NCBI RefSeq assembly: GCF_047301505.1
Contig: NZ_CP154840.1
Span: 4,030,001 to 4,094,000, forward strand
Source of the DNA: Lysinibacillus_B sp031181585
Lineage (GTDB): Bacteria; Bacillota; Bacilli; Bacillales_A; Planococcaceae
Direction: 5' to 3'
DNA length: 64,000 nucleotides
The number at the start of each line of letters is the position of its first letter. Position 1 is the first letter of the stretch. A model generated the notes under the pieces. That model worked only from the letters and a program-made list of their open reading frames with translations. It ran no database searches and was not told the DNA's origin. Of the stretch, positions 17,661 through 25,340 are shown piece after piece. The position numbers were made by a program, and so were the translations under genes.

Positions 17661-18959
17661 TTAGCTGCCTCCTAATTTTACAACATTGAAATTCTCTTCG
17701 ATGAGAAGCCAATTTTGCGGGAAAGATAATCCCAGCTTCCAATATCCTATACCTCTGAGACCAAGCTGTTTCAAGAGATCGAACTTTGCTTGAATCGATC
17801 TTGCATCTTCAAACCAAACAATATGCTCCCTGCCTTCCTCATCCCGATAGGTAAAGAATGGTGCCTGCGCCTGTGTATCATATTGAATAGTTGTTTGATA
17901 ACGGACAGCTAGCTGAATTGCTGCTTGGGGGCTGATTGCTCGGGCGTATTCCCCCCCTGGCACAAACGGGAGCGTCCAATCATAGCCATATAAATTTTGG
18001 CCCATCATAATCTTATCAGCCGGTATTTCTGTAATTGCATAGTTCAGTACCCGTTCTACTTCATTAATAGGCGATACAGCCATCGGTGGGCCGGCTGAAT
18101 ATCCCCATTCATATGTCATGATCATGACGAAATCAACAATTTGACCAATTGCACGATAATCATGTGCCACAAACCATTCTCCCGGCTGATCTGCTCGTGT
18201 CTTTGGAGCCAAGGCCGCACTAACACTTATACCTACTTCATGCATCTGCTCAACTGCTCGTTGTAAAAATTGAGTATAAGCTACCCGCTGTTCTCCCGGC
18301 AGATGTTCAAAATCGAACATAACAGCACGTACATCGCCTAATTCCTCTGCATAGGAGATGATATTTTCCAGTAGAAGATCCTGTACGGCACTGCTTTGTA
18401 AAATATCCCGTCCCAGCTCTGCACTGAAAGCACCTGCTTCAAGATTGGATATTACCAGCATAATAGATGCACCTGTCTGCTCAGCTATCTCTGTTATCCC
18501 ATTACTCGGCGGGAGACGCAAGCTGCCGTCCCTTCTTGCTTCCAGGCTGAAGAGACTTAAATACGTCAGAACCGGGCTAGCCTTCGTTGCTTGCTCTAAC
18601 AATGCCGGGCTCACTGTATCACCTCGAGGCTCCAAAAAAGCCAAAGTTTCGGCCGTAGTCTTTGCTGGTGGTGGAATGTAAAGCTGGGTTCCTACCATTA
18701 AAGGCTCATTTATATTTAAACCATTAAATCGTGCCAGCGTGTTGATCTCTACACCGTAGCGTTGAGCAATGCTCCAAAAGCTATCTCCTGGCTGCACCCA
18801 ATAATATCTTCCGTATATCGGCATGACTAATGCCTGCCCCACTACTAGCCGATCTGGGTTTTGCAATTCATTCGCCTGTATAATCGCTTGGACGGTTGTA
18901 CGATATGCCTGAGCCAACCCATAAATTGTCTGTCCGGGTTGTACTACATGAATTTGCAT
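17661..18959 (-). CDS. LysM-GH18 spore cortex/germination hydrolase (SleL/YaaH-like)
   Basis: 432 aa. Two N-terminal LysM peptidoglycan-binding modules (about 2-46 and 52-96) precede a glycoside hydrolase 18 domain (about 105-425). The catalytic region reads AVMFDFEHLP, giving the conserved D-x-E with Glu as likely acid. The C-terminal barrel strand GIGYWKLGL is typical of the YaaH/SleL family. Known members act as N-acetylglucosaminidases on cortex fragments during germination, or sit in the spore coat/exosporium. There is no signal peptide, also typical. It appears monocistronic and supports the organism being a spore former. Confidence 0.9.
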   Translation of the reverse strand: MQIHVVQPGQTIYGLAQAYRTTVQAIIQANELQNPDRLVVGQALVMPIYGRYYWVQPGDSFWSIAQRYGVEINTLARFNGLNINEPLMVGTQLYIPPPAKTTAETLAFLEPRGDTVSPALLEQATKASPVLTYLSLFSLEARRDGSLRLPPSNGITEIAEQTGASIMLVISNLEAGAFSAELGRDILQSSAVQDLLLENIISYAEELGDVRAVMFDFEHLPGEQRVAYTQFLQRAVEQMHEVGISVSAALAPKTRADQPGEWFVAHDYRAIGQIVDFVMIMTYEWGYSAGPPMAVSPINEVERVLNYAITEIPADKIMMGQNLYGYDWTLPFVPGGEYARAISPQAAIQLAVRYQTTIQYDTQAQAPFFTYRDEEGREHIVWFEDARSIQAKFDLLKQLGLRGIGYWKLGLSFPQNWLLIEENFNVVKLGGS

Positions 18960-19129
18960 AAATTTCCCCCTCTGCGACTACCATATGCGATATATTCTCT
19001 TTACATACCAAATGCCTATACATTATCACAGGAGGAATTATTGCTAAATCAAGTAATGTAAGCAATTCACTTGGTTCATTAACAAAAAAGCCAAAGTCCC
19101 GTATCGACTTTGGCTTTCATGCCAGCTTA

Positions 19130-19879
19130 TTATAAGCTAGCCTGTATATTCCGTTTTGTTTCTTTTTGCATAGCCATGTACCATTCATAGCATAGGAAGG
19201 TTATGATGATTAACTCAATCACGCCGCCTCCATAATACATCCACTGGGCACCGGTTTCTGCCTGTTCAGCAGTAGCCATATGCGGTGGATTGGCATAAAG
19301 CCATTTCGCTAGAATATTATGCGCAGCAATTGACAACACAAGTACGACAGAGCGAAGCGACCATGACGCTCTGTGAGGGTTGAAATCCACTGAAAGCAAA
19401 ACATGAGTAAACAAATATCCGGCAAGGAATATATGTAAATGAACAACATAATGAACAGCCATGGACATATGCATTGCCATATATAGATCAGTTGTATAAA
19501 GGAGCCACAGCCCACCAATATTCAACAGCGAGGCTGTGATGGGATGGCTTATAAAATGTGCATAATTTGTCTTAGACAGCCTCATCATTCCACGGGCGGG
19601 CTTCACAGGTATTATACGCAACAACAATGTTATTGGTTTCGCTAGTACAAAGAACAAGGGTGCAGCCATACCGAGCAGCAGATGGACAGTCATATGGGAA
19701 ACGAAATTGTGGTGTGCCTCGTGTGCCAATGAACCTGTTATTGAAAATGTAATACAGACAGCACCAAGCAGCCAATAAAGGATTCTTTTGACTGGCCATT
19801 TTCCCGTTATCTCTGCTGCCATCACATAAGGAGCGGCAATGAGTATAAACACAAGGAGGGTACTAACCCAATCTCCCAT
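19130..19879 (-). CDS. CtaG-type cytochrome c oxidase assembly factor
   Basis: Multi-pass membrane protein, 249 aa from the ATG at 19879, which overlaps the upstream gene's stop as TGATG. Seven hydrophobic segments are visible. Conserved His residues appear in LAHEAHHNFVSHMTVH, HMSMAVHYVVHLHIF and AAHNILAKWLY, as in the caa3_CtaG family, which helps assemble the copper centre of caa3-type oxidase. The gene is not next to ctaB-ctaF here, so this may be the stand-alone paralogue found in many Bacillales. It is coupled to a DUF2243 membrane protein. Confidence 0.85.
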   Translation of the reverse strand: MGDWVSTLLVFILIAAPYVMAAEITGKWPVKRILYWLLGAVCITFSITGSLAHEAHHNFVSHMTVHLLLGMAAPLFFVLAKPITLLLRIIPVKPARGMMRLSKTNYAHFISHPITASLLNIGGLWLLYTTDLYMAMHMSMAVHYVVHLHIFLAGYLFTHVLLSVDFNPHRASWSLRSVVLVLSIAAHNILAKWLYANPPHMATAEQAETGAQWMYYGGGVIELIIITFLCYEWYMAMQKETKRNIQASL

Positions 19880-20322
19880 CAAGCTGAATTCACCCGCTTT
19901 CTTCTTAGGATTAATAAGCCGATAATAATGAATAGAACAGCCCCTATATTCCAAACGAGATCATAATAAAAAATTTCGACATTATAACGGATTTGGTGAA
20001 GTCTGAATACCTTATGCTGAATAATCCCATCATAGAGCTGGAATACACCTGCACCGAATAAGACCGCACCGATCCATCGTTTTCTATTCCAAGATTTCTG
20101 CTTGCGTAAATGTGCAACCATAAAAAGTCCGATCACTGTGGCAAACCAGCTGAATGCATGAAAAAGACCGTCTGACACTAGGCCGACGTCTGTCGTTGAT
20201 TTATCGTAGAAATGATGCCAGTGTAACAGTTGATGAAATACAGTCTCATCTATAAATGCAATCATGCCTAGCCCAAATAAAATTCCTGACCAAAAATTAA
20301 GTGAATGATTATTTTTCGCCAT
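19879..20322 (-). CDS. DUF2243 membrane protein
   Basis: 147 aa with four predicted membrane helices and several His residues on or near helices (FHQLLHWHHFYD, DGLFHAFSWF, IIQHKVFRLHQI), typical of the DUF2243 family. The function of the family is not established. The start is placed at the ATG at 20322, preceded by GGGGAGG; an in-frame GTG at 20346 is upstream. Its stop codon overlaps the start of the CtaG-like gene by one base, a pairing seen in other Firmicutes, suggesting a shared role in metal or haem handling (inference). Confidence 0.82.
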   Translation of the reverse strand: MAKNNHSLNFWSGILFGLGMIAFIDETVFHQLLHWHHFYDKSTTDVGLVSDGLFHAFSWFATVIGLFMVAHLRKQKSWNRKRWIGAVLFGAGVFQLYDGIIQHKVFRLHQIRYNVEIFYYDLVWNIGAVLFIIIGLLILRRKRVNSA

Positions 20323-20346
20323 CTTCTGATCAACCTCCCCGAGCAC

Positions 20347-20714
20347 ATGTTCTTCTTACAATATAAGTGTTTATAGAAAATTTTATACATGTTCATACCC
20401 GAGAGGCGTATTATTATAAACCATTTAAAAGCTCTTTTCACCTACGCAGAATTGTCCACTCTTCTAAATCCATTCCGATTAAAAACAAGCAAGGCTTTCA
20501 ACATGAAGATTTTTAGTTGTCTCATGATTCAAAGCGTATTTTCTTACTAAATGGAGCCTCGCATACTCATCTATCGAGTTTTCAAACATCGCGCATTCCC
20601 ATAAACTTAATTTTTTCAAAAAAATATTAACGCATTTTATTTATAATTTATAAAAGTCGCTTCTATCTCGCTTCCTTTTACTAAAAGCAAGCGCTTTTCA
20701 TATTCATGGGGTGT
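20347..20714. other. Gene-less AT-rich stretch
   Basis: No gene or RNA is recognised. A hairpin CGCTT...AAGCG with a CTTTTC tail lies at about 20669-20699, next to the end of the TOPRIM-like gene but with the T-rich side on the plus strand, so it is a poor terminator for that gene. Confidence 0.4.
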
Positions 20715-21437
20715 TCATGTTAATGAATCAATGAAATCAAGAACAAACGGCATATTGGTGCTGCGCTGGAGAGAATTTAGTTCCTTTGTAATGCTCTCCC
20801 AGGACTTTTCCCAGTTTTCCTCCCAAGGTATGCTTTCTTCTACGGGGGTGAACTGCCTTAAAAATTGATCGAGCGGCATCTCGAGATGATCTAGAAAGCT
20901 TTCCGCTTTTTCCAGCTTGCTATTTCCCTTTGCATTTTGTTCCCCCCATAATACATGGTCCAGGTTGATAGAGAAGTAGTAAAGACGATAAGGAATTTTC
21001 CGCTTTTTATAGGCAGCATATCGATCCAGTGCCAAGGTTTTCATATTTTCCGCCTTTACTTGATTCCGCTCAATCATCTGTAGTTTCTTGAATTTTGTTG
21101 TGACATAGATGCCGTTCTTTCCATATCTGGTACGTGTCGCTTTAATTCTGTCCACCCGGATAAACTTGTCATTTATAAAGCAGCCATCTGTATCCGTAAA
21201 TTGGACGACTGCCAATAAATCGCTCGGCATCAATCGATACGTATTCAGATACTTCTCTATGACATGTTCGATGGCTGATTCTACTGTACCGTGCTTCCGG
21301 TTCCAATTACTCACGACATCTCCGCACTGGACATCGATCCGAATCTCCAAATTTTCAAAGCGCTCCTGCAAAAAATCAAAAAAGACCAGCTCCTCCGTTT
21401 GTCCCTCTACAATGACCAGCACTACTTTTTTACTCAT
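20715..21437 (-). CDS. TOPRIM-like protein paired with an AAA ATPase (RloB-like)
   Basis: 240 aa. The N-terminus VVLVIVEGQTEELVFFDFL shows a TOPRIM first motif with Glu11 (VEGxTE), and QFTDTDG at 80-85 supplies the acidic D-x-D (Asp82, Asp84). A later motif, YYFSINLDHVLW (near 152-163), recurs in a Firmicutes family I half recognise but cannot name. This makes it a probable nickase/nuclease-type subunit, analogous to RloB or AriB rather than clearly either. It overlaps the ATPase gene by 8 nt (ATGAGTAA). Function in defence is inference from architecture. Confidence 0.75.
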   Translation of the reverse strand: MSKKVVLVIVEGQTEELVFFDFLQERFENLEIRIDVQCGDVVSNWNRKHGTVESAIEHVIEKYLNTYRLMPSDLLAVVQFTDTDGCFINDKFIRVDRIKATRTRYGKNGIYVTTKFKKLQMIERNQVKAENMKTLALDRYAAYKKRKIPYRLYYFSINLDHVLWGEQNAKGNSKLEKAESFLDHLEMPLDQFLRQFTPVEESIPWEENWEKSWESITKELNSLQRSTNMPFVLDFIDSLT

Positions 21438-22770
21438 GTCGCTTCCCTGCCTTCCTGAAAGCTCGCTTAATGTGGAATGTTTTCGTTTCCTTGTATATTT
21501 CCTCGTCCTGTCCTCCCAGCTGAATTGCTCGGAGATAGACGTCCCTTATATTGTGTAATGATTTCACACCTTTTAGCTGAATATACCGATTTTGCTCATT
21601 TGATGTAGTAAACCATAAATTACTCACCGGCAGCACCTCCAGCAGCCGCAGATTATGTGAGGTAAAGAACAACTGCCCCTGTCCCGTCTCATCAATAATC
21701 CGCAGCAGCTCTCCAAGCAGGTATTCAAAGACTCCAGAATCCAGCTCATCGATCACAATGCAGGCATTCGGTTTATTATAGACAGCAATCAAGGCACTCA
21801 AAATAGAAATGATTTTGAGAATCCCCTCTGATTCCGTACGAAGCGGCAGCACTTTTCCTTTTCGATTTGATAAAAATTCAAAGCGTACGCCCAGCTTCCC
21901 GTCATCCATCGTCTGCTCTGTAATTTCCTGGATATCGATAGTAAGACCTGGAATAATTGCAGACAACAATTCATTTGTCTGCTTAATCAGCTCCACTAAT
22001 GTTTCATAAAGTGATTTAGGCAGCAAAGCCGGACCCGAAAGGTCATAAGGAATCACCCCATGTGACTTGTCCAAATAGACACTGAATGGCATGATATATT
22101 TAGTAAGAATTAACCCGACTTCCGCATTATTAATGACAAGCAAATCCCGGTTGAAATCGACTGATATATTTTCAATCAGCTGCCACTCTAAATCACCGAG
22201 CCGCTCCTTTAAAATAGGATTAAGTTCCTTATGAAAAATGAAAGAAGAATTTTCCCTTTCTGCTAAGCGGCTCGTTACCATCATGGAAATGCGTATTTTT
22301 TCCTCCATGCCTTCTAGAGAACGGGTGCGGATTTGCAGATGCATTTCATCTTTCTTCACCAATACCTTCATTCGTTTACCAGGAATATTTTCTCGGTAAG
22401 AAAGCTGTTCGAAAACTGGATACAGCCGCTCATCACCACGTGCCAGTTCCACTTGATACTGCAAAAGATACTCTCCTGTTGTATTACGTACAAGAAAATC
22501 AAAGGTCAGCTTCGCCCGCTCATTTTCTGAACGAATTAAATGCTTTTCATTGCGAGGCAGCTTTCTCGTTACTCCACCACTCGAAATAAGCCTTTTCAGC
22601 AGCTCGAATGCATCGACGACCGTCGTCTTTCCTGAACCGTTCTGTCCATAAAGTCCGACGACGTTTGACTGAGTAAGCGTTTCGAAATTCGACTGAACGC
22701 GGACTTCCCCATATTCAACATTTTTCATGTTTTCAATCACTAGCCGCTGAACCTTTACGATTGTCTCCAT
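21430..22770 (-). CDS. AAA family ATPase, OLD/RloA-like (AAA_15/AAA_21)
   Basis: ABC/SMC-like ATPase of 446 aa. Walker A is GQNGSGKT (42-49), directly after IENMKNVEYGEV, as in RecF/OLD/RloA-type proteins. Walker B is CIVIDELDSG (337-346), followed by a D-loop and the switch TSHN near 364. The insert between them (about 75-290) lacks coiled-coil length and is family-specific. AGGTGG precedes the ATG at 22770. It overlaps the TOPRIM-like gene, matching the two-gene ATPase-plus-TOPRIM organisation of RloAB and PARIS-type systems. Flanking genes are core-like, so this is a small inserted unit. Confidence 0.85.
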   Translation of the reverse strand: METIVKVQRLVIENMKNVEYGEVRVQSNFETLTQSNVVGLYGQNGSGKTTVVDAFELLKRLISSGGVTRKLPRNEKHLIRSENERAKLTFDFLVRNTTGEYLLQYQVELARGDERLYPVFEQLSYRENIPGKRMKVLVKKDEMHLQIRTRSLEGMEEKIRISMMVTSRLAERENSSFIFHKELNPILKERLGDLEWQLIENISVDFNRDLLVINNAEVGLILTKYIMPFSVYLDKSHGVIPYDLSGPALLPKSLYETLVELIKQTNELLSAIIPGLTIDIQEITEQTMDDGKLGVRFEFLSNRKGKVLPLRTESEGILKIISILSALIAVYNKPNACIVIDELDSGVFEYLLGELLRIIDETGQGQLFFTSHNLRLLEVLPVSNLWFTTSNEQNRYIQLKGVKSLHNIRDVYLRAIQLGGQDEEIYKETKTFHIKRAFRKAGKRHE

Positions 22771-22865
22771 ACAACCACCTGCTTTTTTCGTTTATTCTAT
22801 CCATTTCTCACAGGAAAATTAACGTCCGTTTATTTTCTTCTTTCAAGTGAGCGCTTTTTGGTTCC

Positions 22866-22908
22866 TAAAACAAAAAAACCACTTCACAGGAAAAAACCTG
22901 AGAGTGGT
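22866..22908 (-). terminator. Terminator of the DUF2935 gene
   Basis: Stem CCACT..CAGG / CCTG..AGTGG with a T-run on the minus strand (TTTTTTTG). Confidence 0.85.
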
Positions 22909-22949
22909 CAAATTATTAAAAAGTAAAGTTCCATGGAAATAGAGACGGA

Positions 22950-23708
22950 TTAATTACCGCTTCTTTCAGCTGACTGGGCCAGCTTTATCAAATAATATTG
23001 CTCTTCCCTAAGCATATGGTCAGCCATGGAGACAGTAAATATGTCTAAAACTTCAGAGCTCAACTCCATCTCCTCTAATTCTCTCAAGAAGGTTTTGAAC
23101 AGTCCCATTTCTACTTTGACCTCCCGGTTAAATCTTTTCAGGGCCGGGAATTTATCAAGGTTAGTACGTAAAAAACCGGTCAGCTCAAGAGCCTTCATGT
23201 AAAACTGATCAAAATGTTTCGTAAAGGTTGCGCTTTTTTCCTTCAGTCTCTTTTCAACTGCATCCATTCGGTCATTGATTGCTCCCGCATGCCCAGAAGC
23301 ATCTAGTAACCACAGCAGATGATGGTGCAGCTCATGAAAAATCGGCGGTATTTTGCCTTGCTTTAAATAAACAAGCACACGTTCATATTCCTCTAATTCA
23401 TTTACCATATGATTGAGGAAGGAGGGAGTAAGATGAATCTTCATTTCACTAGTCAGGTGACGTCTGATAATGGAAAGTTTGAAAGATTTTAATTGCTTTA
23501 CTGCTCCCTCTACCGTCTCCGAAAAGGAAACAGCAGTTTTGTCATCAAGCATTTTTGCCTGCTTGAGTAATTGGTCAAAACGCTGAATGAACTCGTTTGC
23601 TTTTGCAATATCCTCTTTTTGCGATGGATATAGCGAATCATGAATGAAGCGGGAATGATCAGCTAACACCTGAAGCCAAAATTGATGTTCAAAAACGGCA
23701 GTCTTCAA
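22950..23708 (-). CDS. DUF2935 domain protein
   Basis: 252 aa, all-helical, with two copies of the roughly 120-residue DUF2935 unit. The first begins FEHQFWLQVLADHSRFI (residues 5-21) and the second has LPSFL-type helices, followed by HELHHHLLWLLDASGHA and the C-terminal DHMLREEQYYL. The repeated Glu/His residues in EHxFW, ADH and REEQYY are placed like those of a four-helix metal-binding bundle; metal binding is inference. The function is unknown in the literature I recall. It is monocistronic with its own terminator. Confidence 0.85.
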   Translation of the reverse strand: MKTAVFEHQFWLQVLADHSRFIHDSLYPSQKEDIAKANEFIQRFDQLLKQAKMLDDKTAVSFSETVEGAVKQLKSFKLSIIRRHLTSEMKIHLTPSFLNHMVNELEEYERVLVYLKQGKIPPIFHELHHHLLWLLDASGHAGAINDRMDAVEKRLKEKSATFTKHFDQFYMKALELTGFLRTNLDKFPALKRFNREVKVEMGLFKTFLRELEEMELSSEVLDIFTVSMADHMLREEQYYLIKLAQSAERSGN

Positions 23709-23858
23709 GTAATCGGACAGGCTGTATACATCTCCTCGTTATATACTTCTTACCATATGTATGCGGCTTCAAATAGCTTTATTCTTTATAAAAAACACAG
23801 GAACGTCTGTCCAAAGGCTCCCAAATAGCGACAGCTAGTATGAAATTCACTGGAATGG

Positions 23859-23915
23859 TTGACTGACTATACCCACTGGAACTTGAACGATGTATCTCTA
23901 TAGTCAGTATGTCAA
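23859..23915. repeat. Imperfect inverted repeat
   Basis: TTGAC-TGACTATA at 23859-23871 is mirrored by TATAGTCA and GTCAA ending at 23915, making a long imperfect stem with a loop of about 28 nt. No gene ends at a distance that would make it an obvious terminator. Confidence 0.45.
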
Positions 23916-23924
23916 AGGTTGTAA

Positions 23925-24125
23925 AAAACCTTCATCGTACTAGCTTTTAAAAAATCTTATCCTATTTCATTTAATCGCGCTGACAAATTGTTAGCATATA
24001 ATATTACTTACTCATTCGTTAATCAAATTATTAATCCGGCTCAATTATTCTCACAAACATGGACATCACTAAGCACGCTAGTAAAAGAGCCTGATTTTTG
24101 TATCAAGCTATTAAAAGAAGAATAG
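23925..24125 (+). pseudogene. Open frame without a start, possible 3' gene remnant
   Basis: A 66-codon open frame with protein-like composition (for example KLLAYNITYSFVNQIINPAQ near its middle and TLVKEPDFCIKLLKEE at its end). The only candidate start codons are internal TTG codons without a ribosome binding site, and it ends just before the ribosome binding site of the next gene. It looks like the tail of a decayed gene, but chance cannot be excluded. Confidence 0.35.
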
Positions 24126-24141
24126 AAAGGAATGATTAAAA

Positions 24142-24831
24142 GTGTATCCTTATTACACAAATGGTTTTTTCGCGTCTCCACTTAGTGCTTCCTATAAGCA
24201 GCCATACTCACAATATACGGCACCGCTTCGGCATTTTTTGAGCCAACAACAAACCCCTATTGACCAGCGTTGTATAAGTAAGACAGAGGCCGATTATCTA
24301 GCGATGAATCGATTACTATGGATGGAGCATGTCAACTGGACTAGGATGACCATTATTAGTATTGTCTTTCAACTGCCTGACTTATCATTTGTACAGCAAC
24401 GTCTCTTACAAAATGCGTTCGATTTAGGAAATTGTCTACGTCCTTTTTACGGCGACCAAATTGCAGATCATTATGCCAAACTGATTCAAGAACATCTAGT
24501 GATTGCTGCCGAACTCGTAACAGCAGCTGTAAAAAGTGATACAAACACAGTCGATATCAAAGAAAAAGAATGGTATAAAAATGCAGATGACATTGTTTTA
24601 TTTTTAAGCAAAATTAATCCATACTTATCAAAAGAAGCTTTGCAAAAAATGTTTTATAAACATTTAGAATTAACGAAAAAAGAAGCTGTGACAATGATTC
24701 AAAAAAATTACAAAGCAGATGTTGAAGTTTTCGACGAAATTGAAGCAGAGGCACTGGCTATGTCGGATATGATTGCGTCAGCGATTGTCATGCAATTTTT
24801 TAATCGATTTAGGTGTCTACACATCTGCTAA
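24142..24831 (+). CDS. Conserved spore-former protein often labelled 'acetylglutamate kinase'
   Basis: 229 aa from a GTG start with AAAGGA upstream. The family hallmark is LLWMEHVNWTRMTIISIVFQLPD (split here near residues 58-80), then LRPFYGDQIADHYAKLIQEHL and WYKNADDIVLFLSKINPY, and a C-terminal helix with YDEIE-like VFDEIEAEALAMSD. Databases often call this family acetylglutamate kinase, but it has none of the amino-acid kinase glycine loops, so that label is wrong. It is predicted helical and soluble with a Tyr/Pro-rich head (1-40). Role unknown. The strong terminator downstream marks it as monocistronic. Confidence 0.75.
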   Translation: MYPYYTNGFFASPLSASYKQPYSQYTAPLRHFLSQQQTPIDQRCISKTEADYLAMNRLLWMEHVNWTRMTIISIVFQLPDLSFVQQRLLQNAFDLGNCLRPFYGDQIADHYAKLIQEHLVIAAELVTAAVKSDTNTVDIKEKEWYKNADDIVLFLSKINPYLSKEALQKMFYKHLELTKKEAVTMIQKNYKADVEVFDEIEAEALAMSDMIASAIVMQFFNRFRCLHIC

Positions 24832-24887
24832 AATGAATGAAGGCTTGTGCTGTCCCCTAAAAAGCTTAAGTATAAAACATAAGCAAA

Positions 24888-24931
24888 AAGGCTTCTAATC
24901 CTTAACCATGGATTAGAAGCCTTCATTTTTT
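24888..24931 (+). terminator. Terminator of the 24142-24831 gene
   Basis: Perfect 14-bp arms AAGGCTTCTAATCC / GGATTAGAAGCCTT followed by a T-run on the plus strand; an A-run on the other side could make it bidirectional. Confidence 0.92.
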
Positions 24932-25092
24932 ATCCTCAAATATACTATCCAGCTATATTTCCTTATAACTCCTATATATTCACGCTCACTATCAAACAAG
25001 TGGACCGGATTTGGTCAGCCCCCAGCACAGCTACGCTAAAGAGCCCTTTTTCAGTTATATGAATTAACTACTGTAAAAGCATATCGAAACTA

Positions 25093-25132
25093 AAAAACTC
25101 GGGCGCTGCAACGTTTTGTTACAGCGCCCGAG
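25093..25132 (-). terminator. Terminator of groESL
   Basis: Perfect 11-bp GC-rich arms CTCGGGCGCTG / CAGCGCCCGAG followed on the minus strand by TTTTTTAG. It lies about 210 bp after the groEL stop, beyond the duplicated repeat. Confidence 0.92.
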
Positions 25133-25141
25133 TGGTCCGCG

Positions 25142-25335
25142 TCCATATTCAGTGGAAGTCAAGCTAATACCGTCTCGTCCTGCGACAACGCTTGACTGAC
25201 TCACATCGTGCAGGAGGAACAAAGGCGAAGACCGCGACATCGTGTCGCAATGCCTTTGCCACCGCCTCCATATTCAGTGGAAGTCAAGCTGATACCGTCG
25301 CGTCCTGCGACAACGCTTGACTGACTCACATCGTG
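25142..25335. repeat. Direct repeat pair between groEL and its terminator
   Basis: Two 69-bp copies (25142-25210 and 25267-25335) differ at only two positions. Each starts TCCATATTCAGTGGAAGTC and ends GACTCACATCGTG. The 56-bp spacer has its own symmetry (GGCAAAGGC...GCCTTTGT and CGACA-CGATG-TCG). The whole would be in the groESL 3' untranslated region. It may be a dispersed intergenic repeat family that duplicated locally. Confidence 0.8.
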
Positions 25336-25340
25336 TGAGC

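Noticed and set aside
20690..22858. 9-bp direct repeat AGCGCTTTT as target-site duplication of the ATPase/TOPRIM unit
   Set aside because: Too short and AT-rich to exclude chance, and no transposase or integrase accompanies the unit; kept only as a remark.
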